In this document: piece by piece, positions 35,643 to 42,920 of the stretch
Numbering within the stretch: position 1 is the first letter of the stretch
How the letters are laid out: every line of letters begins with the position of its first letter
Source of the DNA: Halobacillus litoralis
GTDB taxonomy: Bacteria > Bacillota > Bacilli > Bacillales > Halobacillaceae
Reading direction: 5' to 3'
DNA length: 64,000 nt
NCBI RefSeq assembly: GCF_009856415.1
Contig: NZ_WMEZ01000004.1
Location: forward strand, 62,001 to 126,000
Notes under the pieces: generated by a model
What the model was told of the DNA's origin: nothing
Database searches by the model: none
What the model saw: the letters and a program-made list of their open reading frames with translations, nothing else
Made by a program: the position numbers and the translations under genes

Positions 35643-36192
35643 ACACCGCATTCTCATTAGAATAAATCTGTCTACATTCTGCACAATCACAACTACTAAC
35701 ATCAATTACATTCATTTCTAGATTATAAAAGTTACTATATGCTTCTGCTATTAGTGCTAATTTTCTATCACCCGTAACAAAAGTAGGTTTTATAGCTGCA
35801 TATTCTAGCCAACTTGTTAATTGTATTGAATCAAGACTTTTCAAGTATTGCAATTGAGGATGCCCTTTATCTTTAAGATTATGAGCACGCAACATAACAT
35901 CTTGAGTATTAGAAATTATGTCCGAAATTGCAATTGGCATAATTCTATCTTCTTCAGTAGTTAAAAAGTCGTTATTGAACGTATCTATTGCACTTTGATA
36001 ATCTTCCGCAGTAATTTTACCAGTATTTTTCATTTTTAGAGTAGCACAAACCGTTTCTGTGTACGCCAATTCGGATAATAAAATAATATTATTCTCGTTG
36101 CTATATATATCATCTACCACATGACTAGCTACTTCTGTAACATATAATTTAGCAATTGCACTGGAATCAAAGAAAAAGTATTCGATACTCAT
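35641..36192 (-). CDS. PIN-domain protein (VapC-like ribonuclease fold)
   Basis: 183 residues. The four PIN acidic positions are visible: FFFDSSAIAKLYV (Asp9), LSELAYTET (Glu41/Glu46), LKSLDSIQLTSW (Asp121) and VTGDRKL (Asp142). PIN domains are Mg-dependent ribonucleases, often toxins. The C-terminus carries an unusual CDCAEC cluster (168-173) that could bind metal. It overlaps the upstream gene by four bases (ATGA) and is the last gene of a three-gene AT-rich operon; the target RNA is unknown. Confidence 0.85.
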   Translation of the reverse strand: MSIEYFFFDSSAIAKLYVTEVASHVVDDIYSNENNIILLSELAYTETVCATLKMKNTGKITAEDYQSAIDTFNNDFLTTEEDRIMPIAISDIISNTQDVMLRAHNLKDKGHPQLQYLKSLDSIQLTSWLEYAAIKPTFVTGDRKLALIAEAYSNFYNLEMNVIDVSSCDCAECRQIYSNENAV

Positions 36193-36737
36193 ATTCTTTC
36201 TTCATCTCTTTCTTCTACAATGTTTTTAGATAAAGAATATCCATTAAGTTTCTCGTTAAGTATATCTCTAAGTTCATGCGACTCTAATACTTTAGATCTC
36301 TTATCAGATCCCATATTTTGGCTAAACCTTTTCTTTACATCACCTTTTGATTTTGACAAACGTAGCAGTGCAGCTTCTTTACTTTGTACACTACCCATTT
36401 TCTTTTCCTCCATTGCGGTTTTATTAACCGACTTAGTTATTTTTCTTAGTTTTTTGGTATAGTCATCCCCAAAAAATGAGTCTTCTAAACCAAAATTAGA
36501 ATACTTTTCGTGATTTTGGAATGACTGATCATCATCGCTGTAAACAATTTCATCAATGTATTGTGTAATATCATCTAGATCTCTAATAACATCTTTACTT
36601 TTATCTTTTTCAAAATATGCTTGTACAATAAAACTTTCAATTAATGTATGCATTTTCTTTTTCTTAAAACGTAGGACGTGTGAATCTTTTTGAGTGTGCA
36701 TCACTTCTGCATTATATCCATTAGCACTTGCATTCAT
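36189..36737 (-). CDS. unknown protein, middle gene of the PIN cassette
   Basis: 182 residues, highly charged. A basic N-terminal patch (HVLRFKKKKMHTLIESFIV), an acidic middle (DDITQYIDEIVYSDDDQSF) and a Lys/Ser-rich helical C-terminus (SKSKGDVKKRFSQN). No family recognised. Direct overlap with the PIN gene suggests it may be its antitoxin or partner. AGGTGA is 6 nt before the ATG. The region is richer in A+T than the phage structural genes. Confidence 0.75.
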   Translation of the reverse strand: MNASANGYNAEVMHTQKDSHVLRFKKKKMHTLIESFIVQAYFEKDKSKDVIRDLDDITQYIDEIVYSDDDQSFQNHEKYSNFGLEDSFFGDDYTKKLRKITKSVNKTAMEEKKMGSVQSKEAALLRLSKSKGDVKKRFSQNMGSDKRSKVLESHELRDILNEKLNGYSLSKNIVEERDEERI

Positions 36738-36747
36738 ATCAACTCAC

Positions 36748-37380
36748 CTACCACTTTCCTACAATTTTCTTTATAAGACCTTCCAAGATTGACTTAGAGT
36801 CACTAAATATGTCGCTTATCTCGGATGTATCTTCTATTTTTAAACCTAAAACATTTAACTCTAAATTTAATTGATATTCGTTTTCAACATCAGGTTCAAC
36901 CTCTAAAGTATAGGTTTTACCATCAACTGCAAAAGTGAATTCTGTTTTTGAATACAAGAAATCTCCTGGAACATCTTCAATTGATATCCCTCTAGGAGAC
37001 AAATGATTTACACTAGTCTCCAAAATATCAATCTCAGAATCTATTTCGGCGCTTGCTACTAAACGAAGAGCTAAATCAAAAGGTCTATTAAACTCTAAAT
37101 GCTCCTCAAGCTCATTAGTAGAATTTATAATGGAGTCCAAACTCGCCTGAAATTCCTTAACTTTATCTTCTTTTACCATCAAGCTATCCTTTGTTAGGAA
37201 AAAGATTCTACGCTCTTCGTTATTAAATCCTGCATAAAATCTATCACTAGACTCTCTTCTAGGATAATCATTTCTAAGGATTACAGCTAAGTTTGATATT
37301 AATTTTTCATCGCTCACATCAAACTCCTGGTCTAGAATTGATAAAGAAAAACGTTGGTAATCTATGGAATTAATTATCAT
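36748..37380 (-). CDS. unknown protein, first gene of the PIN cassette
   Basis: 210 residues, acidic, beta-alpha mixed. N-terminal MIINSIDYQRFSLSILDQEF, a middle rich in Glu/Asp, and a C-terminal beta-rich segment (FTFAVDGKTYTLEVEPDVEN) followed by a helix (SKSILEGLIKKIVGKW). No domain is recognised. GAGAGGG precedes the ATG by 6 nt. It is the promoter-proximal gene of the operon; 10 bp separate it from the middle gene. Confidence 0.75.
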   Translation of the reverse strand: MIINSIDYQRFSLSILDQEFDVSDEKLISNLAVILRNDYPRRESSDRFYAGFNNEERRIFFLTKDSLMVKEDKVKEFQASLDSIINSTNELEEHLEFNRPFDLALRLVASAEIDSEIDILETSVNHLSPRGISIEDVPGDFLYSKTEFTFAVDGKTYTLEVEPDVENEYQLNLELNVLGLKIEDTSEISDIFSDSKSILEGLIKKIVGKW

Positions 37381-37448
37381 GTTATTCCCTCTCTTCTACG
37401 AACAATATTAGATTATATTACACTAATTTAGGTGGCTCCTTTTATAAA

Positions 37449-37475
37449 GTATAACAAACTCCAATAATTATTGGC
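37449..37475 (-). promoter_or_regulatory. extended -10 promoter with adjoining 14-bp palindrome, PIN cassette
   Basis: On the minus strand TGTTATACT (37,449-37,457) is an extended -10 element about 70 bp before the first gene. The perfect palindrome CCAATAATTATTGG (37,462-37,475) abuts it upstream, a location suited to an autorepressor operator. Confidence 0.5.
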
Positions 37476-37617
37476 AGTAAATAATTACCCATATCTTATA
37501 TTTTGTGTAATCCTCGAATCTCTCAAACTCCTTGATACACTTCATTCTATCATAATTCCTTAAAATGGATTACACATCATTTTTTTATGATGAACTAATA
37601 AGAAAACATAAAAAAAG

Positions 37618-37638
37618 AACTCACCAGTAGATGAGCTC
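37618..37638 (-). terminator. terminator of the tyrosine recombinase gene
   Basis: Stem GAGCTCA / TGAGTTC (one G-U pair) overlapping the stop codon region, followed on the minus strand by TTTTTTTATG. It isolates the PIN cassette from upstream phage transcription. Confidence 0.7.
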
Positions 37639-38179
37639 ATATCTTAAATTCCTTCATTGCTTTGTCGATGCCGTCCTGGTTGATACCAATATACTTTAAG
37701 GTGATCGCTGGACTTGAATGATTAAATATCTCCTGCAGCAAAGCCACATCCTTTGTCTGTTTGTAGAAATGATAACCGAAGGTTTTCCTTAATGTATGTG
37801 TACCGATTTCATCTAAGCTGACATATTCAGCAGCACTTCTAAGTATCTTGTAAGCCATGCTACGACCAATTGGTTTATTGATGCCCTCTCTGCTTTTAAA
37901 TAAAAACTCATGGTCTTCCTTTCCTTCTACATACCACTTTAGTTCTTTCTTTAAAGAAGGTGTCATATCAATACGCTTTTGTTTACTGGTCTTCTTCTCC
38001 CTAATACTAAAATATGGTCTCTTAGCATCTTTCACTCTTAATGGAAGGATATCTGAAATTCGCAATCCACTATTGATCCCTACTACAAACATCATATAAT
38101 TACGATCATTATCCTCTCGAAGATACTTTTTAATAGCACGGATAACTTCTGGATCTCGAATAGGTTGTACAAAGTTCAT
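37637..38179 (-). CDS. short tyrosine recombinase/integrase-like protein
   Basis: 180 residues comprising only a catalytic domain: GLRISDILPL (first Arg), HTLRKTFGYHF (His-x-x-Arg), EIFNHSSP (His) and the nucleophile in LKYIGIN. The core-binding and arm-binding domains of true integrases are absent. Such short forms are common next to ArpU-type regulators in Firmicute phages and may act in genome circularisation or resolution. It overlaps arpU by four bases. Confidence 0.88.
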   Translation of the reverse strand: MNFVQPIRDPEVIRAIKKYLREDNDRNYMMFVVGINSGLRISDILPLRVKDAKRPYFSIREKKTSKQKRIDMTPSLKKELKWYVEGKEDHEFLFKSREGINKPIGRSMAYKILRSAAEYVSLDEIGTHTLRKTFGYHFYKQTKDVALLQEIFNHSSPAITLKYIGINQDGIDKAMKEFKI

Positions 38180-38625
38180 GCGCTTTCTCCTTCCTTATAA
38201 ACTTCAATTCTCAAGATGAAAGCCAACTTGTAGAAAGCCCTGGACTTAACACGATAATAATGACGCTCACTCAAACCTAGCTCATTGTAAGTTAGGTAAT
38301 CCAATGTATCTTCATCTTCCATATAACGTTTGATAATAATTGATCGTTCTTTATATGCCAGCCGGTTCACAGCTTTTCGTATCTTATCAATATATTCATT
38401 TCTTTCGGCCTCTTTATCAATTCGGTCAATAGCTGTACTCTCTGTTGAAGAATGGAATTGATTATTATTTGAAGGTGGAGTTATCTTAAAGGATGATGTA
38501 ATCTTAGGTGCAATCTCTGAAGGGTCCATCAATAAATAAATTTGATACTTTTCCAATGCTGCTTCAACATTCTTCTTCGTTTCTTCTCGATCTATCTCAG
38601 GTAGGTTAAAATTTAATTGCCCCAT
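38176..38625 (-). CDS. ArpU-family late transcription regulator
   Basis: 149 residues. N-terminal LNFNLPEIDREETKKNVEAA and the C-terminal sigma-region-4-like helix-turn-helix (LGLSERHYYRVKSRAFYKLA) fit ArpU, named from the regulator of muramidase export in Enterococcus and used by many phages to switch on late genes. It is followed by the tyrosine recombinase and then, after the PIN cassette, by the packaging genes it presumably activates. Confidence 0.88.
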   Translation of the reverse strand: MGQLNFNLPEIDREETKKNVEAALEKYQIYLLMDPSEIAPKITSSFKITPPSNNNQFHSSTESTAIDRIDKEAERNEYIDKIRKAVNRLAYKERSIIIKRYMEDEDTLDYLTYNELGLSERHYYRVKSRAFYKLAFILRIEVYKEGESA

Positions 38626-38662
38626 GAAAACACTCCTTTTATTTTCCTTAATAAAAAATAAA

Positions 38663-38713
38663 GAGCACTAACTACTATGTACACATGGTGTGTACAAATA
38701 GTAATTAGTGCCC
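38663..38713 (-). terminator. long hairpin terminator between the xtrA-like gene and arpU
   Basis: Arms of about 23 bp (GGGCACTAATTACTATTTG...ATAGTAGTTAGTGCTC) with a few mismatches and a two-base bulge; on the minus strand followed by TTTATTTTTTATT. It would stop early transcripts before arpU unless anti-terminated. Confidence 0.75.
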
Positions 38714-38741
38714 TGCGTTCTTCGCTCAGACAAATTATATT

Positions 38742-38942
38742 TTATATTTCACTTTGCCCTTTCAATCGATGTCTTTCAGACCTTACAACATCTAGAACCT
38801 TTCCATCTTTCCAATGAATTTCGTCCGTTCCAAATTTCTTAGGCAACACTTTAGTTAACTGCCCATCAATAACTACGTATGCTGCATTTTCATTAAGGTC
38901 TATTTCAGCTACCATGGTCGTTTCATTTATTATGCCTCCCAT
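38742..38942 (-). CDS. XtrA/YonK-like small phage protein
   Basis: 66 residues. The core EIDLNENAAYVVIDGQLTKV followed by LPKKFGTDEIHWKDGKVLDV resembles XtrA of prophage PBSX, a small beta-rich protein encoded before the late regulator. GGGGG is 8 nt before the ATG. No biochemical role known to me. Confidence 0.65.
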   Translation of the reverse strand: MGGIINETTMVAEIDLNENAAYVVIDGQLTKVLPKKFGTDEIHWKDGKVLDVVRSERHRLKGQSEI

Positions 38943-38972
38943 TGATTAGGCCCCCTATGTTATAATGAGATT

Positions 38973-39017
38973 GTCAGATTACATTAAAGCTGGGGCTTAT
39001 GCTCTGGCTTTTTTATT
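38973..39017 (+). ncRNA. candidate short plus-strand RNA
   Basis: An extended -10 box TGTTATAAT (38,958-38,966) on the plus strand is followed 20 bp later by the hairpin AAGCTGGGGC-TTAT-GCTCTGGCTT and then TTTTATTTTT. That gives a potential transcript of about 45 nt with no gene in it, opposite to the direction of its neighbours. No clear -35 element. Confidence 0.35.
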
Positions 39018-39018
39018 T

Positions 39019-39195
39019 TTATCGTGCACCCACCAATGCATTGTGAACCGTATCACGGATATGTTTTTCTGGCGTGTTTTCGTAATAGTAGTGCCACTCA
39101 TAAGAATCTGCTGTATCATAAATCTTCCTCAATGCCTCTTTCAATCGCTTATTTTCTTCTAGCAAAGTCACTACCTGACGATGCTTGCACTCCAT
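39019..39195 (-). CDS. small phage protein (58 aa)
   Basis: ATG at 39,195 inside the last codons of the upstream gene, with AGAGAGG just before it. A helical start (CKHRQVVTLLEENKRLKEAL) is followed by an aromatic stretch (YEWHYYYENTPEKH) and a short tail ending VGAR. No family recognised. It fills an otherwise empty gap in the early operon, overlapping the preceding gene by 25 nt. Confidence 0.65.
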   Translation of the reverse strand: MECKHRQVVTLLEENKRLKEALRKIYDTADSYEWHYYYENTPEKHIRDTVHNALVGAR

Positions 39196-39569
39196 ATCCT
39201 CTCTAATGAGACTCTCTCCCTCTTTTTAGGTAATGGTCTTCCGTGTGTGTCCCGTTCGTGACGTTTCATGTACGTCCGGAAGGAAGCGTGTGTTAGTCCG
39301 ACTGCTCTGAATATGTCTTGGATTTCCACCTCGTTTCGGAGTAGAAAAAGGATATCTTCGTACGTCATATCCTCACCTTTATTCAACACTCGTTGTGTTT
39401 TGGTGATTTCCACTTTCGCACCAAGATTTCTAATTTCTTTACCAATCGGACAGCTTTTACACACCTTAGAAGCAAAGTTTTTGTGACTGAGTCCAACGAT
39501 TTTCTCGCACCCTTTACAATTTTCTTTCTCTAGCTTATTGATCTGCTTGAGTACTTTTTGATCAAGCAT
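39171..39569 (-). CDS. zinc-finger and helix-turn-helix phage protein
   Basis: 132 residues. Two CxxC pairs (CKGCEKI near 17 and CKSCPIG near 38) probably bind zinc. The second half (MTYEDILFLLRNEVEIQDIF with RAVGLTHASFRTYMKRH) reads as a DNA-binding helix-turn-helix. GAGGTG is 6 nt before the ATG at 39,569. A role as an early transcription regulator is likely but inferred. Confidence 0.72.
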   Translation of the reverse strand: MLDQKVLKQINKLEKENCKGCEKIVGLSHKNFASKVCKSCPIGKEIRNLGAKVEITKTQRVLNKGEDMTYEDILFLLRNEVEIQDIFRAVGLTHASFRTYMKRHERDTHGRPLPKKRERVSLERIWSASIVR

Positions 39570-39614
39570 TGAATTCACCTCTTTTCTTATTGCGCATAAT
39601 CTTCGGAATGTGCT

Positions 39615-39725
39615 TTAGCTTTCTGTTTCTCCTGCACCTTCACAAACAGGGCATGACCTAACACTTCCTTTTGATATATCAACGATAATCACTCCTTGCC
39701 CCCCACATTCATCACATGTGTACAT
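39615..39725 (-). CDS. micro-protein with DnaJ-type zinc-finger motifs (36 aa)
   Basis: MYTCDECGGQGVIIVDISKG followed by SCPVCEGAGETES: two CxxCxGxG repeats, the unit of the DnaJ cysteine-rich domain, forming one zinc site. GGAG is 8 nt before the ATG. Small proteins of this type are common in phage early operons; function unknown. A similar gene lies at 40,077-40,229. Confidence 0.65.
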   Translation of the reverse strand: MYTCDECGGQGVIIVDISKGSVRSCPVCEGAGETES

Positions 39726-39759
39726 CCTTTTCACTCCTTCGCATATTGAGTCTTATCCG

Positions 39760-39882
39760 TCACTTCCGTTGGCTTTTCGGTTCATGCACATATCGTTTAC
39801 CATTAATCTCAAGGACTGTCGGAACATCCTTCTTCACTTTCTGGACTGTAGCTTTGACTTGCAGCTGATCTCCATTCTTCAA
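39760..39882 (-). CDS. possible small phage protein (40 aa)
   Basis: TTG start overlapping the stop codon of the upstream gene (ATTTGA), with GAGGAAGA close before it. The sequence LKNGDQLQVKATVQKVKKDV followed by PTVLEINGKRYVHEP looks like three beta strands of an OB-like fold. A TTG six codons earlier is equally possible. No family is recognised. Confidence 0.5.
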   Translation of the reverse strand: MKNGDQLQVKATVQKVKKDVPTVLEINGKRYVHEPKSQRK

Positions 39883-40007
39883 ATCTTCCTCACCTTCCAA
39901 CCGAGTTTCTGCATCATTTGCACTTCTATCGCTGTTAATGGCTCATATACATAAACACGATGATCCTCGTCCACTTTAAAAAGGTAGTACCATTTCGGCT
40001 CCTTCAT
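39879..40007 (-). CDS. small phage protein (42 aa)
   Basis: GGAGAG is 7 nt before the ATG. MKEPKWYYLFKVDEDHRVYV followed by YEPLTAIEVQMMQKLGWKV: a short beta hairpin and a helix. No family is recognised. Part of the chain of overlapping early micro-genes. Confidence 0.6.
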   Translation of the reverse strand: MKEPKWYYLFKVDEDHRVYVYEPLTAIEVQMMQKLGWKVRKI

Positions 40008-40021
40008 ACACTCACTCTCCT

Positions 40022-40084
40022 TCAAAGAGATCCAGCAGCAACCAAGAGAGGGCAACGAAACATACAAGCGATGAACTCAGTCAT
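40022..40084 (-). CDS. possible 20-residue apolar peptide
   Basis: AAGGAGG lies 6 nt before an ATG that overlaps the preceding stop (AATGACTGA). The frame has 20 codons, with an apolar end (CPLLVAAGSL). The ribosome site is strong, but the length leaves doubt; it could simply couple translation to the next gene. Confidence 0.3.
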   Translation of the reverse strand: MTEFIACMFRCPLLVAAGSL

Positions 40085-40229
40085 TAGCAGCCTCCTTAAT
40101 TGTCTCTTCAAATGCATGCTCAGGTGTAACTACTCCTTCTCCAAAACATAATCCACATACTTCCTTAGATGGACGGTTTCCCTGCCCCTTACAAGTAGGA
40201 CATATGACTAAATGATCGTATAGAACCAT
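40077..40229 (-). CDS. small protein with DnaJ-type zinc-finger motifs (50 aa)
   Basis: GAGGTGAGG just before the ATG. CPTCKGQGNR and CGLCFGEGVV supply two CxxCxGxG repeats (residues 10-32), followed by a helical tail (EHAFEETIKEAAND). It resembles the 36-residue protein at 39,615, so the two may be paralogues. Function unknown. Confidence 0.68.
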   Translation of the reverse strand: MVLYDHLVICPTCKGQGNRPSKEVCGLCFGEGVVTPEHAFEETIKEAAND

Positions 40230-40238
40230 CTCCTCACC

Positions 40239-40769
40239 TCAATATCCATTAAGTTGTCGTTTATGGTTTTCTAGATTCTTAGCGTAATAAGCTTGTTCGA
40301 TTTCTTTCCAAGTGAAACCAAGATGTTTTTCTCCGAGACCTACAAAACAGCTAAAAGCCACATATAATGATTCTTGTAAATCACTCCTGTTTATAGTTGC
40401 CGGTGTGTCTACATCGCTTATCGCTGTTAACTCTGCTAGATATTCATACAAATCATTAAATGTCTCAATCATGGTGTCTCTTGTATAGTCTTGCGAAACT
40501 TGTAATGCCTCTGGATCCATCTCTAAATCCATAGCTAAACTTAGGAAGAAGTGAAGACAATCGACATACTCTTCGAGTTGAACCTCTCTAGGACTAGGAG
40601 CTTTCTTAGACCAAAATTTAAAACAACGTGTTTCGTTTGCTAACTCCCCAATTTCAACCTTTAATGCTAAAATCTTTTCCTCAAACAGCCATTCTTCTTG
40701 TAGTTCTTGTTCTTTAACGATGTGAGCATCTAACCCACCTTGAATTTCGTACAATTTTTCTAAATTCAC
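40239..40769 (-). CDS. dimeric (all-alpha) dUTPase
   Basis: 176 residues. The metal- and nucleotide-binding motif LKVEIGELANETRCFKFWSK and the second acidic motif LEEYVDCLHFFLSLA match the dUTPase_2/MazG-like family. It converts dUTP to dUMP, protecting phage DNA from uracil incorporation and supplying dTMP synthesis. It overlaps the upstream micro-gene by four bases. Confidence 0.88.
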   Translation of the reverse strand: MNLEKLYEIQGGLDAHIVKEQELQEEWLFEEKILALKVEIGELANETRCFKFWSKKAPSPREVQLEEYVDCLHFFLSLAMDLEMDPEALQVSQDYTRDTMIETFNDLYEYLAELTAISDVDTPATINRSDLQESLYVAFSCFVGLGEKHLGFTWKEIEQAYYAKNLENHKRQLNGY

Positions 40770-40963
40770 GGCTCCACCCTCCTAGCAACTTGGCACCTTA
40801 AATTAATGTGTATCTGCTCCAGTTCTGTGAGCGTCATTTCTTCCGTTCGCTTACCTACACGGTCTTTCGAATAACCCATTGTCCAAAGTTTGTGAATAAG
40901 GTGATTCCTACGTTCCTCTACTCCCCTTGATAATTGAGTAGGTGCCGTTTTGGATAGCTTCAT
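40766..40963 (-). CDS. small phage protein (65 aa) with an MGY helix motif
   Basis: Basic, helical: NHLIHKLWTMGYSKDRVG then EEMTLTELEQIHINLRCQ. The segment around MGY resembles the 55-residue product of the next gene upstream (HVIEQLHNMGYTDTEGLTYD), so the two may be paralogues. No known domain. Confidence 0.65.
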   Translation of the reverse strand: MKLSKTAPTQLSRGVEERRNHLIHKLWTMGYSKDRVGKRTEEMTLTELEQIHINLRCQVARRVEP

Positions 40964-40974
40964 AGGTTAACCTC

Positions 40975-41142
40975 CTAAAACCATTTATTTTCATCACTTG
41001 CAACATCCACTTCCATAGCCCTAGCCATTGCCAATTTACTAACGAGCTCGTCATAAGTGAGTCCTTCTGTATCCGTGTAACCCATATTGTGTAGCTGCTC
41101 GATGACGTGCTTTGTTTTGAAGTCTAGTTCACTGACCTTCAA
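40975..41142 (-). CDS. small phage protein (55 aa) with an MGY helix motif
   Basis: TTG start overlapping the upstream stop (TTGA), with GGAGGAGG 8 nt before it. Helical: KHVIEQLHNMGYTDTEGLTY and DELVSKLAMARAME, ending ENKWF. Related in pattern to the 65-residue protein downstream. No family is recognised. Confidence 0.65.
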   Translation of the reverse strand: MKVSELDFKTKHVIEQLHNMGYTDTEGLTYDELVSKLAMARAMEVDVASDENKWF

Positions 41143-41303
41143 GCGAGAACCCTCCTCCGTTCATCAAGGTAATGGTCAAACTGCATAATGCCATCAACGA
41201 CGTACTGGGGATTCATGTTCATCTGAATTAGTCGATCAGAAGAAAGAATCTCACCTGTCTTTTCGTAATGAACTTTCATCAACAAAAACACTTGATTGGT
41301 CAT
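41139..41303 (-). CDS. small phage protein (54 aa)
   Basis: ATG overlaps the dnaB-like helicase stop codon (ATGA). The frame reads MTNQVFLLMKVHYEKTGEIL, then LIQMNMNPQYVVDGIM and a charged end (DERRRVLA). The overlap on both sides supports coupled translation within the replication operon. Function unknown. Confidence 0.65.
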   Translation of the reverse strand: MTNQVFLLMKVHYEKTGEILSSDRLIQMNMNPQYVVDGIMQFDHYLDERRRVLA

Positions 41304-42598
41304 GCCGGTGGTACCTCCATTTCTGAATATCGATAATCGAGATTAACGAATTTTCCGTATTCTTTTAAGAAAGCTAACTCCACATTACCTACGGGGCCGT
41401 TCCTCTGTTTACCGAGGATGATCTCTACGATATTTTGATTCTCGGACTCCGCATCATAGTAATCATCTCTATACAGAAACCCAATTACGTCTGCATCTTG
41501 TTCGATGTTTCCAGACTCCCTAAGGTCAGACATCATCGGTCTCTTGTCCTGCCTGGACTCTACCCCTCTGGATAGCTGGGATAAGAGAATGATAGGTATA
41601 TCTAACTCTCTGGCAAGGAGTTTTAGCTCTCGTGTCATGGCTCCTACTTCCAAATCCCGACGTTCATACCGTCCAACCGAGCTCATCAGCTGTAAGTAAT
41701 CAATGACCACCATGTGCTTATCACGATTCTTTTCGTTCACCGATCGTCTTACGATGGCTCGTATATCACTAACCGTCCGTGCTTTTTCGTGGATATCAAC
41801 CTGCCAGTCAGTTATCACTCCGATGGCATCCAGTGCTTTGTTGTAATCCTCAGTAGAAAAGCTCATGGTCCGCCACTTTTGACCGTCGATGTTACCTTCA
41901 GCTGATATCATTCGGTGGAGAAGTTGTTTGGCCCCCATTTCCAAGCTAAACATGTCTACGGATCCACCATTACGACAATGACCAGATGCCATATTAAGTG
42001 CAAATGCTGTTTTTCCCATCGATGGTCTTGCTGCAACGATGATTAAATCACCTCTTTGTGGCCCTCCTCCGGTCATATTGTCAAAATCTCTGTAACCTGT
42101 CTTAAAACCGTTTTGTTCATCACTTGTAGGGGATAAAATGTCATTTGCAATTTCAGTTAAGTAATCGTAGGTGCTTTTTTCTTCTGACTCGACACCTAAC
42201 TCCCGCATTGATTCCAGATTTTTAATCAAGTCATCTAAACTTATATCTCCTGGGTTTTCTGAATACTTGAGGGCTTGTTCCTGGGTTTTCCGATTGCGGT
42301 AAGCTTCCAGTACCATGCGTTGATAATGTTTAACGGCTGCGGTGCTTGGGACGGATCCTGCAAGGTCGGTCAAATAACTAACGCCACCACAATTGTGTAT
42401 GATATCTCCTAATTGTGTAGTAACAGAGACAATGTTGATTGGTTGGTCCTGGTCGCTAATCTCTCTCATAGCTTTATAGATTTTCCTGTGAGCTGACTCA
42501 TCAAAGTGTATATCCTCCAGGATTAAATCTCGGACGATAGAACCTTCCAGAAGGACAGATCCAAGGATAGCCTGTTCAGCCTCGTAATTACGAATCAT
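41300..42598 (-). CDS. replicative DNA helicase (DnaB/G40P type)
   Basis: 432 residues. N-terminal DnaB domain (AEQAILGSVLLEG), RecA-like core with Walker A VAARPSMGKTAFAL (about 190) and Walker B MVVIDYLQLMSS, then LSQLSRGVESR and DVIGFLYRDDYY of the DnaB C-terminus. It unwinds phage DNA at the fork. It overlaps the upstream loader gene by 11 bases; together with the two upstream genes it matches the SPP1 38-39-40 replication cassette. Confidence 0.96.
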   Translation of the reverse strand: MIRNYEAEQAILGSVLLEGSIVRDLILEDIHFDESAHRKIYKAMREISDQDQPINIVSVTTQLGDIIHNCGGVSYLTDLAGSVPSTAAVKHYQRMVLEAYRNRKTQEQALKYSENPGDISLDDLIKNLESMRELGVESEEKSTYDYLTEIANDILSPTSDEQNGFKTGYRDFDNMTGGGPQRGDLIIVAARPSMGKTAFALNMASGHCRNGGSVDMFSLEMGAKQLLHRMISAEGNIDGQKWRTMSFSTEDYNKALDAIGVITDWQVDIHEKARTVSDIRAIVRRSVNEKNRDKHMVVIDYLQLMSSVGRYERRDLEVGAMTRELKLLARELDIPIILLSQLSRGVESRQDKRPMMSDLRESGNIEQDADVIGFLYRDDYYDAESENQNIVEIILGKQRNGPVGNVELAFLKEYGKFVNLDYRYSEMEVPPA

Positions 42599-42920
42599 GG
42601 CTTTTATCCCTCATCAGCTTTTTAATTTCTTGACGAAAGTGCTGCTTCGTTTCTTCTGGGACTTGTTTAGCTTCCTCTTCCCAACGGCGCATTTTCTCAA
42701 GTGCTTCGTTTTTCTGAGGCGGGTAAACTGCGATTTCCGCTAATGTTGGTGGGTAAGGATGCTTCGTTGCAAAGTCTGAAAGCTTTCTCATAACTCCTTT
42801 GTAATCCATCTTTTTTAACTGGGGAATGAAGAGCGCCATCTTTTTGTCTGTGACATCAAAGTTTCTAGGGTATAGCTCATGAATAGTCTCCAAGACTTCT
42901 ACAGCTTGTCTTTGGTTCAT
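42588..42920 (-). CDS. helicase loader (SPP1 G39P-like)
   Basis: 110 residues. The N-terminal helical domain (QAVEVLETIHELYPRNFDVT, MDYKGVMRKLSDFATKHPYP, PTLAEIAVYPP) matches the G39P loader/inhibitor family. The C-terminal part is a charged, probably disordered tail that in G39P contacts the helicase. The position between the initiator-like gene and the helicase gene is the same as in SPP1. Confidence 0.85.
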   Translation of the reverse strand: MNQRQAVEVLETIHELYPRNFDVTDKKMALFIPQLKKMDYKGVMRKLSDFATKHPYPPTLAEIAVYPPQKNEALEKMRRWEEEAKQVPEETKQHFRQEIKKLMRDKSHDS

